A stretch of DNA of 27,838 nt from Thermostichus sp047461615 (GTDB taxonomy: Bacteria > Cyanobacteriota > Cyanobacteriia > Thermostichales > Thermostichaceae): assembly GCF_047461615.1 (NCBI RefSeq), contig NZ_JANSHI010000023.1:1-27838 (forward strand), written 5' to 3'. The notes under the pieces were generated by a model. That model was not told where the DNA came from and did not search any database. It saw only the letters and a program-made list of their open reading frames with translations. The position numbers and the translations under genes are program-made. This document shows, in pieces, positions 7,013 to 14,909 of the stretch. Within the stretch, counting starts at the first letter, position 1. Each line of letters starts with the position of its first letter.

Positions 7013-7630
7013 CTAGGAAGAGGGCAGGGCATCCGATCCTACCTTGCTGCTGGCAGGGAGATCCATCTCAGGGCGATTGAGCAAGGCTTTCCACAGCCGC
7101 TCTGCTCCTCTGGGGCTACTGTAGAACAGCAGCTCAATCAGGATGCGCAGAGCCAGTTCGGCAAGGCTATCCTCATCGCGGACATCCCCATCCACCATAC
7201 GGCTGCGGTAGTGGGAGATAAACTCGCCTAGATAATCGCCCACCAGCGGCTGACGGAAAGGGCTAAGCTCCTGCTTGAGGGCAGCTTCCAGTTGCTCCAG
7301 CGTGCTACGGATACGGGCCTGTTGCTGGGCTGCCAGATAGGCAATTACTCTGGCCAGGGCGCGGGCCTCTGCGATCTCGACTTTCTTGGGTTCACCGCTA
7401 GTGCGGCGGAGGGGATTGGCGTTGCGCAGGCGCCAGAGGGCCACCCGATCGCCAATGTACTCTTCTAGGTTCAGGGCCTTGGCTGCTGCCAGAACGGCCT
7501 CGGAACTCTCCCCGCTCAAGGACTCCAGGCCCAACAACAGCAAATCCAAGTGGGCTTTGATGGCTGCAGTAGCTGTGGTGGGGCCAAGGGCTTGAGGATC
7601 TAACTGAATCTGCCTAGGTTCCACTGTCAC
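7013..7630 (-). CDS. DUF3038 family protein
   Basis: The product has about 205 residues if started at GTG 7630. The family pattern is visible in IKAHLDLLLLGLESL near the start, AAAKALNLEEYIGDRVALWRLRNANPLRR, and a long helical region. The C-terminal part (SLAELALRILIELLFYSSP, then GAERLWKALL) is also helical. No membrane segment is seen. DUF3038 proteins are cyanobacterial and of unknown function. The start is not settled: the frame stays open back to the assembly gap, with a TTG at 7717 and GTG codons at 7630 and 7624, none with a strong ribosome binding site. It is the first gene of a two-gene unit with the DUF4335 gene. Confidence 0.75.
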   Translation of the reverse strand: MTVEPRQIQLDPQALGPTTATAAIKAHLDLLLLGLESLSGESSEAVLAAAKALNLEEYIGDRVALWRLRNANPLRRTSGEPKKVEIAEARALARVIAYLAAQQQARIRSTLEQLEAALKQELSPFRQPLVGDYLGEFISHYRSRMVDGDVRDEDSLAELALRILIELLFYSSPRGAERLWKALLNRPEMDLPASSKVGSDALPSS

Positions 7631-7724
7631 GCTGTTAATGGGAACTTTTAGCTCGGATAGGACTCTATGATCTCCTCTCCAGGGTAAACTCGCAACCCAC
7701 CTCTTTGCCTTGGGCAAGAGCTCG

Positions 7725-7824
7725 NNNNNNNNNNNNNNNNNNNNNNNNNNNNNNNNNNNNNNNNNNNNNNNNNNNNNNNNNNNNNNNNNNNNNNNNNNNN
7801 NNNNNNNNNNNNNNNNNNNNNNNN
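7725..7824. other. Assembly gap of exactly 100 Ns
   Basis: A round run of 100 Ns is the usual placeholder for a scaffold gap of unknown size. It removes the 5' end of the FHA-domain gene and may hide the start region of the DUF3038 gene. Whatever lies between two divergent genes here cannot be judged. Confidence 0.98.
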
Positions 7825-7825
7825 C

Positions 7826-8284
7826 CTAATCCTGATCTTCAAGGATCAGCTAGGTCAGCGCGGCGTTGTGTTGGACAAGATTTACTACTCGGTAGGGCGA
7901 GCCGCCAACAGCCACATCCGTCTCTATGACCCCTTTGTTTCCCGCCAGCACGCTGTCATTATCCGCGTTCCTGAAGAAAACCAGGCTGGATACAGCTACG
8001 TGATCTTTGACGGCAGCCCTGGCTCTCGTCAAAGCACCAATGGTTTGTTCGTCAATGGGAAACGGGTTTCCTCTCATCGGCTGCAGCTTTTTGACAAGAT
8101 CGGGTTTGGGCCGAGGGCAACAGCCATTGTTAGGAGCACCGACCACTTCAGTCCCGATACCTTGGCTATCCTTTTGAAGACGCCGCCCAATGTTCCTGAG
8201 CCGGGATCCCAGCAGGACACCGAGAAAGAAGCGCTCAGAGAGAACGAGAGCTTCACTGCCATCCCCTGCCTTGCGGTATCCTGA
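7826..8284 (+). CDS. FHA-domain protein (5' end lost in the gap)
   Basis: 152 residues remain after the gap, in one frame from its edge to a TGA. The forkhead-associated fold is clear: LILIFKDQLGQRGVVLDK, YYSVGRAANSHIRLYDPFVSRQHA with the phosphopeptide-binding Arg and Ser-Arg-x-His, and TNGLFVNGKRVSSHRL followed by FDKIGFGP. FHA domains bind phosphothreonine, so a link to a Ser/Thr kinase is likely in general (family knowledge). The C-terminal 40 residues look disordered and charged. A GTG at 7868 inside the domain is not a plausible start because the first strand lies upstream of it. The gene is 30 bases before the methyltransferase gene on the same strand. Confidence 0.85.
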   Translation, partial: LILIFKDQLGQRGVVLDKIYYSVGRAANSHIRLYDPFVSRQHAVIIRVPEENQAGYSYVIFDGSPGSRQSTNGLFVNGKRVSSHRLQLFDKIGFGPRATAIVRSTDHFSPDTLAILLKTPPNVPEPGSQQDTEKEALRENESFTAIPCLAVS

Positions 8285-8314
8285 GACCAGCAGCCTAGTG
8301 AGCTTTGGGTTCCC

Positions 8315-9058
8315 GTGGCTTCCATTCCCCCTGCGCTGAGCAGCTACTGGCAAAATGGCTTTAACCTGGAAGCTCACCTGGGATCCTTCCTCGGCCTTGA
8401 AGCCGCCGAGCTGCAGGAGAAGCTGCGAGCTGGGCAACAACAGTTGGCAGAGCTGGGCCGGCGCGACTTCGGCTGGGATCAGGTAGAGGCTTTTTACCGG
8501 GATCGGGTGGGATCTGCCTATCTGCTGGACTTGGCCGCTTGGCACCTAAGCAGCACCGACTACATCGGTGACACCCTGCGCCTGGTGGCGGATCAGGCCC
8601 GCGGGCTGGTGCTGGATTTTGGCGGAGGCATTGGCACCCACACCATTGGGGCAGCCCTCTGCCCAGCAGTGGAGCAGGTGATTTTTTGGGATATCAACCC
8701 CATCCATCGGCAGTTTGTACAACTGCGGGCGGAAAAATTGGGTCTAAGCGAGCGGATCCACTGTCCAGAAAGCTTGCCAGAAGGGATCTTTTTTGATACC
8801 ATCCTCTGCTTCGATGTGGTGGAACACCTGCCAGATCCAGCAGCTCAGTTGCGTCAGTTTTACGCTTGGCTCAAGCCGGAAGGTAAGTTGTTGATCAACT
8901 GGTATTTTTTCAAGGGGTTTAACGACGAGTTTCCTTTCCACCTGGACGACCCCCAGAAAGTTGAGCAGTTCTTCCAGGTGCTGCAAAGTCACTTTTTGGA
9001 AGTGTTTCATCCCTATCTCATCACTGCCCGCTGCTACCGCAAGTGGAATAAAGGCTGA
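8315..9058 (+). CDS. SAM-dependent class I methyltransferase
   Basis: The product has 247 residues from GTG. The Rossmann-fold SAM site is visible as LVLDFGGGIGTHTIGAAL near residues 95-112, with the acidic residue after strand 2 in VIFWDINP, and the later motif ILCFDVVEHLPDP followed by LKPEGKLLINWYFF. A helical N-terminal extension of about 85 residues (DQVEAFYRDRVGSAYLLDLA) precedes it. The substrate is unknown; the WDINP and VVEHLPDP motifs are common to small-molecule methyltransferases. The gene lies 30 bases after the FHA gene and 17 before the permease gene, so the three may form one transcript. The start codon has a weak ribosome binding site. Confidence 0.85.
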   Translation: MASIPPALSSYWQNGFNLEAHLGSFLGLEAAELQEKLRAGQQQLAELGRRDFGWDQVEAFYRDRVGSAYLLDLAAWHLSSTDYIGDTLRLVADQARGLVLDFGGGIGTHTIGAALCPAVEQVIFWDINPIHRQFVQLRAEKLGLSERIHCPESLPEGIFFDTILCFDVVEHLPDPAAQLRQFYAWLKPEGKLLINWYFFKGFNDEFPFHLDDPQKVEQFFQVLQSHFLEVFHPYLITARCYRKWNKG

Positions 9059-9075
9059 GACTGGAGAGAACCCAA

Positions 9076-9858
9076 GTGCTGCGCTACTTGCAGGTGTTGT
9101 GGCTGTTTTGGAGCACTTCTGTAGCAGCAGAAATGGAGTACCGGGCCAATTTTTTCTTTGCCAGCCTCAGCAGCTTAGGCGGCCTGGCGTCAGCCTTGTT
9201 TGGGCTGTCGCTGTTCTACCAGCAGGGGCACCGCTTGGGGGGCTGGAGTTGGCCGGAGGCGCTCATCGTCCTGGGGGTGTTCACCATCCTCCAGGGGGTG
9301 TCGACCAGCCTCTTTAACGTCAACCTCAATCGCATCGTGCAGCAGGTGCAGGAGGGCACCCTGGATTTTGTTTTGCTCAAGCCCATCAGCAGCCAGTTTT
9401 GGCTGTCAACGCGGGTGTTCTCTCCCTGGGGCCTAGTGGATATCGGCTTTGGCCTGTTGCTGATTCTCTACGCCGGGATCCAGTTGGAGCTGCCAGCCTG
9501 GGCCTATGTCCTGGGGCTAGTGCCCTTTTTGCTGGGGCTGGTCATTCTCTACAGCCTCTGGTTTATGCTGGCGGCCACCAGCATCTGGTTTGTTAAGATC
9601 TACAACGTCACCGAGGTGCTGCGGGGCTTGGTAGAGGCCGGGCGATTCCCGCTGGTGGCCTATCCGGTGGCCTATCGGCTGTTTTTTACCTTCGTCGTGC
9701 CAGTGGCTTTCTTGACCACAGTGCCAGCGGAAGCTCTATTGGGGCGAGCCCAATGGCCGTGGCTTGTGGGATCCGCCCTGTTGGCAGCAGGGTTGCTGTG
9801 GGGATCCCATCTATTTTGGCGCTTTGCCTTGCGCTTCTACACCAGCGCTTCTAGTTAA
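9076..9858 (+). CDS. ABC-2 type transporter permease (DUF990-like)
   Basis: The product has 260 residues from GTG 9076, with GGAGAG at 9063-9068 at good spacing. It has six predicted membrane helices. Typical family features are the short N-terminal EYRANFF segment before helix 1, the cytoplasmic loop LNRIVQQVQEGTLDFVLLKPIS, and the C-terminal FVVPVAFLTTVPAEALLGR followed by a last helix. This fits the ABC-2 permease subgroup that works with a separate ATPase, often as a two-permease pair. No ATPase or second permease gene is in the window, so the complex must be completed from elsewhere. The cargo is unknown. Confidence 0.87.
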   Translation: MLRYLQVLWLFWSTSVAAEMEYRANFFFASLSSLGGLASALFGLSLFYQQGHRLGGWSWPEALIVLGVFTILQGVSTSLFNVNLNRIVQQVQEGTLDFVLLKPISSQFWLSTRVFSPWGLVDIGFGLLLILYAGIQLELPAWAYVLGLVPFLLGLVILYSLWFMLAATSIWFVKIYNVTEVLRGLVEAGRFPLVAYPVAYRLFFTFVVPVAFLTTVPAEALLGRAQWPWLVGSALLAAGLLWGSHLFWRFALRFYTSASS

Positions 9859-9950
9859 GTCTTGCCTCCTCAACTGCAGCCGACCCCACCGCCTAGGAGA
9901 GGCCCAAAGGGAATTAGGTTAAGATGAAAGTCGCGACTGCGCCAAAACCC

Positions 9951-9957
9951 TTGGAGG
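9951..9957 (+). promoter_or_regulatory. Ribosome binding site of the DUF2839 gene
   Basis: TTGGAGG lies 7 bases before the ATG at 9965. It decides between this start and the out-of-frame ATG at 9924. A TAAGAT box near 9919-9924 is a possible -10 element. Confidence 0.6.
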
Positions 9958-9964
9958 CCAGGTC

Positions 9965-10186
9965 ATGGGCGAAGCCAAACGCCGCAAAACCCGCAGCAGC
10001 CCAGATCCCGACCAAGAGTTGCTGTTTCCCAGCTTCAAAAGCATTCCTCTCACCAAAGCCCAAGCCCGCACAATCTACAACTGGACAACTCGAGGCACTT
10101 GGGCCGGCATTATTCTCCTAGCCATTGTCTGGGTGATAGTGCGATTTGTGGGGCCTGCTTTCGGCTGGTGGCATCTGGCGGGCTAG
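9965..10186 (+). CDS. DUF2839 small membrane protein
   Basis: The product has 73 residues. It begins MGEAKRRKTRS, the highly conserved start of the DUF2839 family, continues with PLTKAQARTIYNWTTRGTWA, and has one membrane helix (GIILLAIVWVIVRFVGPAFG) before a short aromatic end (WWHLAG). The family is restricted to cyanobacteria and relatives and has no known function. The gene is 36 bases before the nitrilase-family gene on the same strand. Confidence 0.85.
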   Translation: MGEAKRRKTRSSPDPDQELLFPSFKSIPLTKAQARTIYNWTTRGTWAGIILLAIVWVIVRFVGPAFGWWHLAG

Positions 10187-10222
10187 TCAGCTGGATCCTT
10201 TGAGTTTTCCCGGAGTTTCCCT

Positions 10223-11035
10223 ATGCAATCCTACTTGGCAGCCGCCCTTCAGATGACCAGCACGCCTGATCTGGCCGGCAACTTCCAGCAGGCGGAGGAG
10301 TGGATTGATTTTGCGGCGCGCCGGGGCTGTGAGCTCGTAACCCTGCCGGAAAACTTCGCCTTCATGGGGCCAGAGGAAGAGAAAGTTCGTCTTGCTCCGG
10401 AGATCGCGCAGCGGGCGGAGGAATTCTTGGCCAAGATGGCCCAGCGCTACCAGGTATTTGTGCTGGGCGGCGGATACCCGGTGCCAGATGGGCAGGGCAA
10501 GGTGTACAACACGGCCGCCCTCTACAGCCCAGAGGGCAGAGAGCTGGCTCGCTACCGCAAGATCCACCTTTTCGACGTCAACTTGCCCGACGGCAACACC
10601 TACCGCGAGTCCAACACGGTGGTGAGCGGCAACGAGGTGGTTGTCTACCAGGAAGAACGGCTAGGCACCCTTGGCCTTTCGGTCTGTTACGACGTGCGCT
10701 TTCCCGAGCTGTATCGCTCCCTGGTGGATCGGGGGGCGGAGGTGTTGCTGATCCCTGCCGCCTTTACGGCATACACGGGCCGGGATCACTGGCAGGTTTT
10801 ACTGCAGTGTCGGGCCATTGAAAACACCTGTTATGTCATCGCCCCTGCCCAGGTGGGCACCCACTACGCGCGGCGGCAGTGCCACGGGCATGCCATGATC
10901 ATAGATCCTTGGGGGACAATCTTGGCGGATGCCGGCGGCGAAAAACCAGGTGCGGCCATTGCTGAGATCGACCCAGAGCGGCTGCAGCTTGTCCGACGGC
11001 AGATGCCCTCGCTGCAACACCGTCGGCTTGCCTGA
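10223..11035 (+). CDS. Nitrilase-superfamily amidase (Nit1-like carbon-nitrogen hydrolase)
   Basis: The product has 270 residues. The catalytic Glu-Lys-Cys triad is clear: Glu 43 in LPENFAFMG, Lys 113 in YRKIHLFDVN, and Cys 155 in SVCYDVRFPELYR. The RKIHLFDV and CYDVRFPELYR motifs fit the Nit branch, whose known members hydrolyse deaminated glutathione as metabolite repair (family knowledge). The fold core continues with IPAAFTAYTGRDHW and CRAIENTCYVIAPAQ. CGGAG at 10211-10215 serves the ATG. The stop overlaps the ribosome binding site of the downstream glutaredoxin-like gene, so the two are likely one operon. A glutathione-linked role would suit the neighbour but is an inference. Confidence 0.9.
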   Translation: MQSYLAAALQMTSTPDLAGNFQQAEEWIDFAARRGCELVTLPENFAFMGPEEEKVRLAPEIAQRAEEFLAKMAQRYQVFVLGGGYPVPDGQGKVYNTAALYSPEGRELARYRKIHLFDVNLPDGNTYRESNTVVSGNEVVVYQEERLGTLGLSVCYDVRFPELYRSLVDRGAEVLLIPAAFTAYTGRDHWQVLLQCRAIENTCYVIAPAQVGTHYARRQCHGHAMIIDPWGTILADAGGEKPGAAIAEIDPERLQLVRRQMPSLQHRRLA

Positions 11036-11045
11036 GGGATCCCCT

Positions 11046-11321
11046 ATGCCTTGGCCGCCGCTAATCCTCTACAGCAAGCCTGGCTGCCACCTCTGCGAGG
11101 GCTTAGCGGAGAAGTTGCAGCAGATCCCTGAAGTCAGGGAGCTGGAAATCCGTGACATTACTTCCAACCCCCTTTGGTGGGAGCAGTACTCCCTCGAGGT
11201 TCCCGTGCTGAAGGTGGCTGGGGATCCGGAACAGCCCCTACCGCGCCCTTCTCCGCGGCTAACGGTAGCGCAGTTGCGCAGCTGGCTGGGACAACAGTTG
11301 GGTGGTCTCTCAGGAGGCTAG
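11046..11321 (+). CDS. Glutaredoxin-like protein (DUF836 type)
   Basis: The product has 91 residues with a thioredoxin fold: strand LILYSKPGCHLCEGLAEKL with a CxxC active site (Cys 14 and 17), strand ELEIRDITSNPLWWEQYSLE, and the cis-proline segment EVPVLKVAG. This pattern is the DUF836 glutaredoxin-like group rather than a classical CPYC glutaredoxin. A thiol-disulfide role is likely, with the partner unknown. The GAGG at 11034-11037 is built on the stop codon of the upstream amidase gene. Its last 12 bases overlap the end of dnaE on the opposite strand. Confidence 0.82.
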   Translation: MPWPPLILYSKPGCHLCEGLAEKLQQIPEVRELEIRDITSNPLWWEQYSLEVPVLKVAGDPEQPLPRPSPRLTVAQLRSWLGQQLGGLSGG

Positions 11322-14300
11322 CGCTTCCTTGCGGGCAGTGTAGCCGGCCTGGCGCAGAGCTGCAACGGTGGCCTCGGCATCTTTCACCCAAAATTTGGAT
11401 CCCAGCCGCACCCAGAGGGTGTGGGGGGGGGCGACGAGGGCAGCCACCACGGGAATGCGATTTTCTTCCTGAGCTTCCGAGCGTTGACCGGCAAGTACCG
11501 CTTGCAGACGGCGCCGCTCCTCTACGGTTCCAGCAGAGTCCAGGGGAACTTCCACCGTGACCCAGCTTACCGCTTCAATGGGCTGCAGGTCCTCCACAAT
11601 CAATTGCACCTGCTCATCCCGCTGGTCGACCTTAGCCCAAACCAAGAGCCGTTGATCCACCTGCAGGCAACTGCGCAAACGCTTGTAAGTCTTGGGGAAG
11701 AGCACCGCTTCGCAAGTGCTTGTCAGATCTTCTAGTTGCAAAATGGCCATGCGCTCCCCTTTCTTGGTGCTGACGGTTTTGATGGCGGTCACCAGAGCGA
11801 GAATGCCGACTGAGACCTCAGACGAGCAGGTCTTCAAGTCAGCGAGGTTGACAAGAGCTAGCAGCTGTACTTGCTTTTGGAGCCGCCGCAGAGGGTGATC
11901 CGAAACATAAAAGCCCAACAGTTCCCGCTCTAGCCTCAGCTTTTCCTGCGGCGGAAAGTCTTCAGTTGCAGGCCCTTGGGGCGCTTCCGTAAAGCCCTGA
12001 CTGCTGCTGCCCAACAAATCAAATAGGCTGGCTTGGCCGATGGCTTTGGACTTGGCCCGCTCCGCCGCCCAACTGAGGACGGGATCCAGATCCGCTATGA
12101 GCTGTTTGCGGTTGCCGGAAATACCGTCGAAAGCGCCTGCACAGATGAGCGACTCTATGGCCCGGCGGTTGACGATGCGCAGATCGACCCGCTGGCAAAA
12201 GTCGGCCAAAGAGGTAAAGGGGCCGCCAGCCTGGCGAGTGGCCAGAATGTTTTGCACCGCTCCCTCGCCTACATTCTTCACTGCCCCCAAACCAAACAAA
12301 ATGCTGGATCCCTGAGGCGTAAAGTCTAGGCCGGAGCGGTTGATGTCAGGCGGCTCAATTTGGATTCCGATTGACAGGCAGTAGGTGATGTAGCGCTGGA
12401 CTCTATCCTGATCCCCGCTTACAGAAGAAAGCAGCGCTGCCATGTATTCTGTTGGGTAGTTGGCTTTTAGATAGGCGGTCTGGAAAGTAATCAATCCGTA
12501 GGCTGTAGAATGGGATTTGTTAAAGCAATACTCGGCAAAAGCAACCATCTGGTCGAAGAGCTCCGTGGCTACTTCTTTAGCCACACCTCGCTCGACTGCT
12601 CCTCGAACAAACTGCTCGCGGTGTTTCTCCATTTCCGAGACCTTCTTTTTCCCCATCGCCCGCCGCAGCAGGTCAGCCTGGCCCAGGGTATAGCCGGCCA
12701 TGTCCTGGGCAATGCGCATGATCTGTTCTTGGTAGAGGATAGCCCCATAGGTATCTTGAAGGATTGGCTTGAGAAGGTCGTGGGCATAGGTTATCGGCTT
12801 GCGGCCATGTTTGCGATCGATAAAGTCTGGGATCATGCCCGTATCCAATGGCCCCGGTCGGTAGAGAGCCAAGACCGAGGAAATATCTTCCAGATTTGAG
12901 GGCTTGAGCTCTCGCACCACCTGCTTCATCCCGGAAGATTCCAGCTGGAAGATCCCTTCCACCTCCCCTTTTTCCAAAAGTTGGTAAGTCTTTGAATCGT
13001 CCAGTGGTAGGTTGTCCAAATCAATCACAACGCCTCTATGTTCTCGAATTAGCTCTACAGTCCGCTGGATCAGGGTTAGGTTGCGCAGCCCCAGAAAGTC
13101 CATCTTCAACAAGCCCAAAGACTCGATGTCCTCCATCGAGTACTGGGTAATAATTTGGCCTTCATTGTTGTACTGCAAAGGCACGATCTCGTCCAAAGGA
13201 TCCTTGGAGATGACTACGCCAGCGGCATGGACTCCAAAGGTTTTGTTGGTGCCTTCTAGCAATCGAGCTAGGTCAATCCAGCGGCGGGTGGTTGGGTCTT
13301 TCTCATATTTTTCCTTAAACTCTGGAGCAGGAGTGTTCTCGCTAATCATCTCCTCTAGTTTTGCCGGCTTGCCCCGGGACACCGGGATCAACTTTGCCAT
13401 TTTGTCAGCTTCTGAATAGGGGATATCCAGAACCCGAGCAACGTCCTTGAGGATAGCTTTGGAAGTCATGCGGTTAAAGGTAATGATCTGAGCCACTCGC
13501 TCCTGTCCATACTTGCGGGTTACGTATTCGATCAGCTCTCCCCGACGCTCGATACAAAAGTCAGTATCGATATCGGGCATTGATTGCCGTTCTGGGTTGA
13601 GAAAACGCTCGAAGAGCAACCCGTATTTGACAGGATCGATATTAGTAATCTGTAGGGCGTAGGCCACCAGGGATCCGGCTGCCGAACCACGGCCTGGGCC
13701 CACTGGGATCCCGTGCTCACGGGCATAGCGAACGTAGTCCCAAACAACCAAGAAATAGCTGGAAAACCCCTTTTGCTGGATGATATCCAGCTCAAAGCGC
13801 AGGCGCTCCCGATAGTTTTGGGGGATCTGATCCGGATGGGCGACGCCACAGCGCTTTGCCAAGCCTTGCCAGGCCAATTCAGCAAGGTAGCTATCGGCAG
13901 AATGACCTGGGGGAACTGGGTAGTCAGGCATGCGTATTTCCCCAAACAGGTCATAGTCCTCAATCTTTTCCAGCACTTTGAGGGTATTGGCAATCGCCTC
14001 GTCGATGACCTCCTGCTCGAGGTGATCGCGGCAGAGGCGGCGCATTTCCTCTAGGCTTTTTAGGTACTCTGTGCCCGTGTAGCGAAGGCGATTTTTCTCG
14101 GTGAGGGATTTGCCTGTCTGGATACAGAGCAGGGCATCGTGGGCCTCCACATCCCAGCAAGAAATAAAGTGGGTATCGTTGGTGAGGATGATTGGGATCC
14201 CCAACTCCCGAGCAATGCGAACCAATTGCACATTGACAAAGCGGTCTTCCCGGTAGCCGTGATCCTGGATCTCGATGTAGTAGTCATCTCCAAACTGTTC

Positions 14301-14795
14301 CTGGTACCAGGCAGCAACCTGACGAGCAATTTCTGGCCGCCCCTGCAAAATGGCCTGGGGAACCTCTCCAGCAAGGCAGCCGCTGGTAACAATCAACCCC
14401 TCCTTGTATTGCACTAAATACTCTTTATTGATGCAGGGTCGAGCGAAGATCCCCTTGCCTTGAACGCCGTGGAGATGGGAAATGGTGGTCAGCTTCACCA
14501 AGTTTTTGTAGCCCTGGGTGTTTTTGGCCAAGACCACTTGGTGATACTTTGGGTACTTGCGGCTTTTGTCCCGAATGTTGCCGTTGATAACATACATTTC
14601 GTTGCCGATGATTGGCTTAATCCCTTTGCTTTTACACAGTTTCACCAGTTCGATGGCCCCGTACATAACGCCGTGATCCGTCAGGGCCAGTCCTGGGAAA
14701 CCCATAGCCACTGCTTGCTCAATCAAAAGCGGCAGTCGGCTAGCCCCGTCTAGAAGGCTGTACTCGCTGTGCAAGTGCAAGGGAACAAAGGCCAT
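11310..14795 (-). CDS. dnaE: DNA polymerase III alpha subunit DnaE, uninterrupted
   Basis: The product has 1161 residues and is the replicative polymerase catalytic subunit. The N-terminal PHP domain starts FVPLHLHSEYSLLDGASRL. The catalytic aspartates are in MPDIDTDFCIERRGELI and LLKMDFLGLRNLT. The finger and beta-binding region follows, then the OB-fold part (VSVGILALVTAIKTVSTKKG). I chose the ATG at 14795 (MAFVPLHLHSEYS) because the family begins there; an upstream start would add 10 residues. In many cyanobacteria the gene is split by an intein between Tyr and Cys of AEY/CFNKSHSTAYG. Here AEYCFNKSHSTAYG is continuous, at 12525-12530, so the gene is whole. It converges on the glutaredoxin-like gene with a 12-base overlap and is divergent from selD. 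Confidence 0.96.
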   Translation of the reverse strand: MAFVPLHLHSEYSLLDGASRLPLLIEQAVAMGFPGLALTDHGVMYGAIELVKLCKSKGIKPIIGNEMYVINGNIRDKSRKYPKYHQVVLAKNTQGYKNLVKLTTISHLHGVQGKGIFARPCINKEYLVQYKEGLIVTSGCLAGEVPQAILQGRPEIARQVAAWYQEQFGDDYYIEIQDHGYREDRFVNVQLVRIARELGIPIILTNDTHFISCWDVEAHDALLCIQTGKSLTEKNRLRYTGTEYLKSLEEMRRLCRDHLEQEVIDEAIANTLKVLEKIEDYDLFGEIRMPDYPVPPGHSADSYLAELAWQGLAKRCGVAHPDQIPQNYRERLRFELDIIQQKGFSSYFLVVWDYVRYAREHGIPVGPGRGSAAGSLVAYALQITNIDPVKYGLLFERFLNPERQSMPDIDTDFCIERRGELIEYVTRKYGQERVAQIITFNRMTSKAILKDVARVLDIPYSEADKMAKLIPVSRGKPAKLEEMISENTPAPEFKEKYEKDPTTRRWIDLARLLEGTNKTFGVHAAGVVISKDPLDEIVPLQYNNEGQIITQYSMEDIESLGLLKMDFLGLRNLTLIQRTVELIREHRGVVIDLDNLPLDDSKTYQLLEKGEVEGIFQLESSGMKQVVRELKPSNLEDISSVLALYRPGPLDTGMIPDFIDRKHGRKPITYAHDLLKPILQDTYGAILYQEQIMRIAQDMAGYTLGQADLLRRAMGKKKVSEMEKHREQFVRGAVERGVAKEVATELFDQMVAFAEYCFNKSHSTAYGLITFQTAYLKANYPTEYMAALLSSVSGDQDRVQRYITYCLSIGIQIEPPDINRSGLDFTPQGSSILFGLGAVKNVGEGAVQNILATRQAGGPFTSLADFCQRVDLRIVNRRAIESLICAGAFDGISGNRKQLIADLDPVLSWAAERAKSKAIGQASLFDLLGSSSQGFTEAPQGPATEDFPPQEKLRLERELLGFYVSDHPLRRLQKQVQLLALVNLADLKTCSSEVSVGILALVTAIKTVSTKKGERMAILQLEDLTSTCEAVLFPKTYKRLRSCLQVDQRLLVWAKVDQRDEQVQLIVEDLQPIEAVSWVTVEVPLDSAGTVEERRRLQAVLAGQRSEAQEENRIPVVAALVAPPHTLWVRLGSKFWVKDAEATVAALRQAGYTARKEALAS

Positions 14796-14909
14796 GGCAA
14801 CGGTAGGGATAAGGGATCCCTTCAACCTTAACCCAGCGCTCTCCTTTTCCAGTTGCCGGCAGAGGCCGCTACAGTGAAGTCAAGCCCACCTTTTCGCCCT
14901 TCGCCTGAT

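Noticed and set aside
11310..11321. The 12-base overlap of the dnaE and glutaredoxin-like gene ends as something unusual
   Set aside because: Short tail-to-tail overlaps are common in compact bacterial genomes and both stop codons are well supported.
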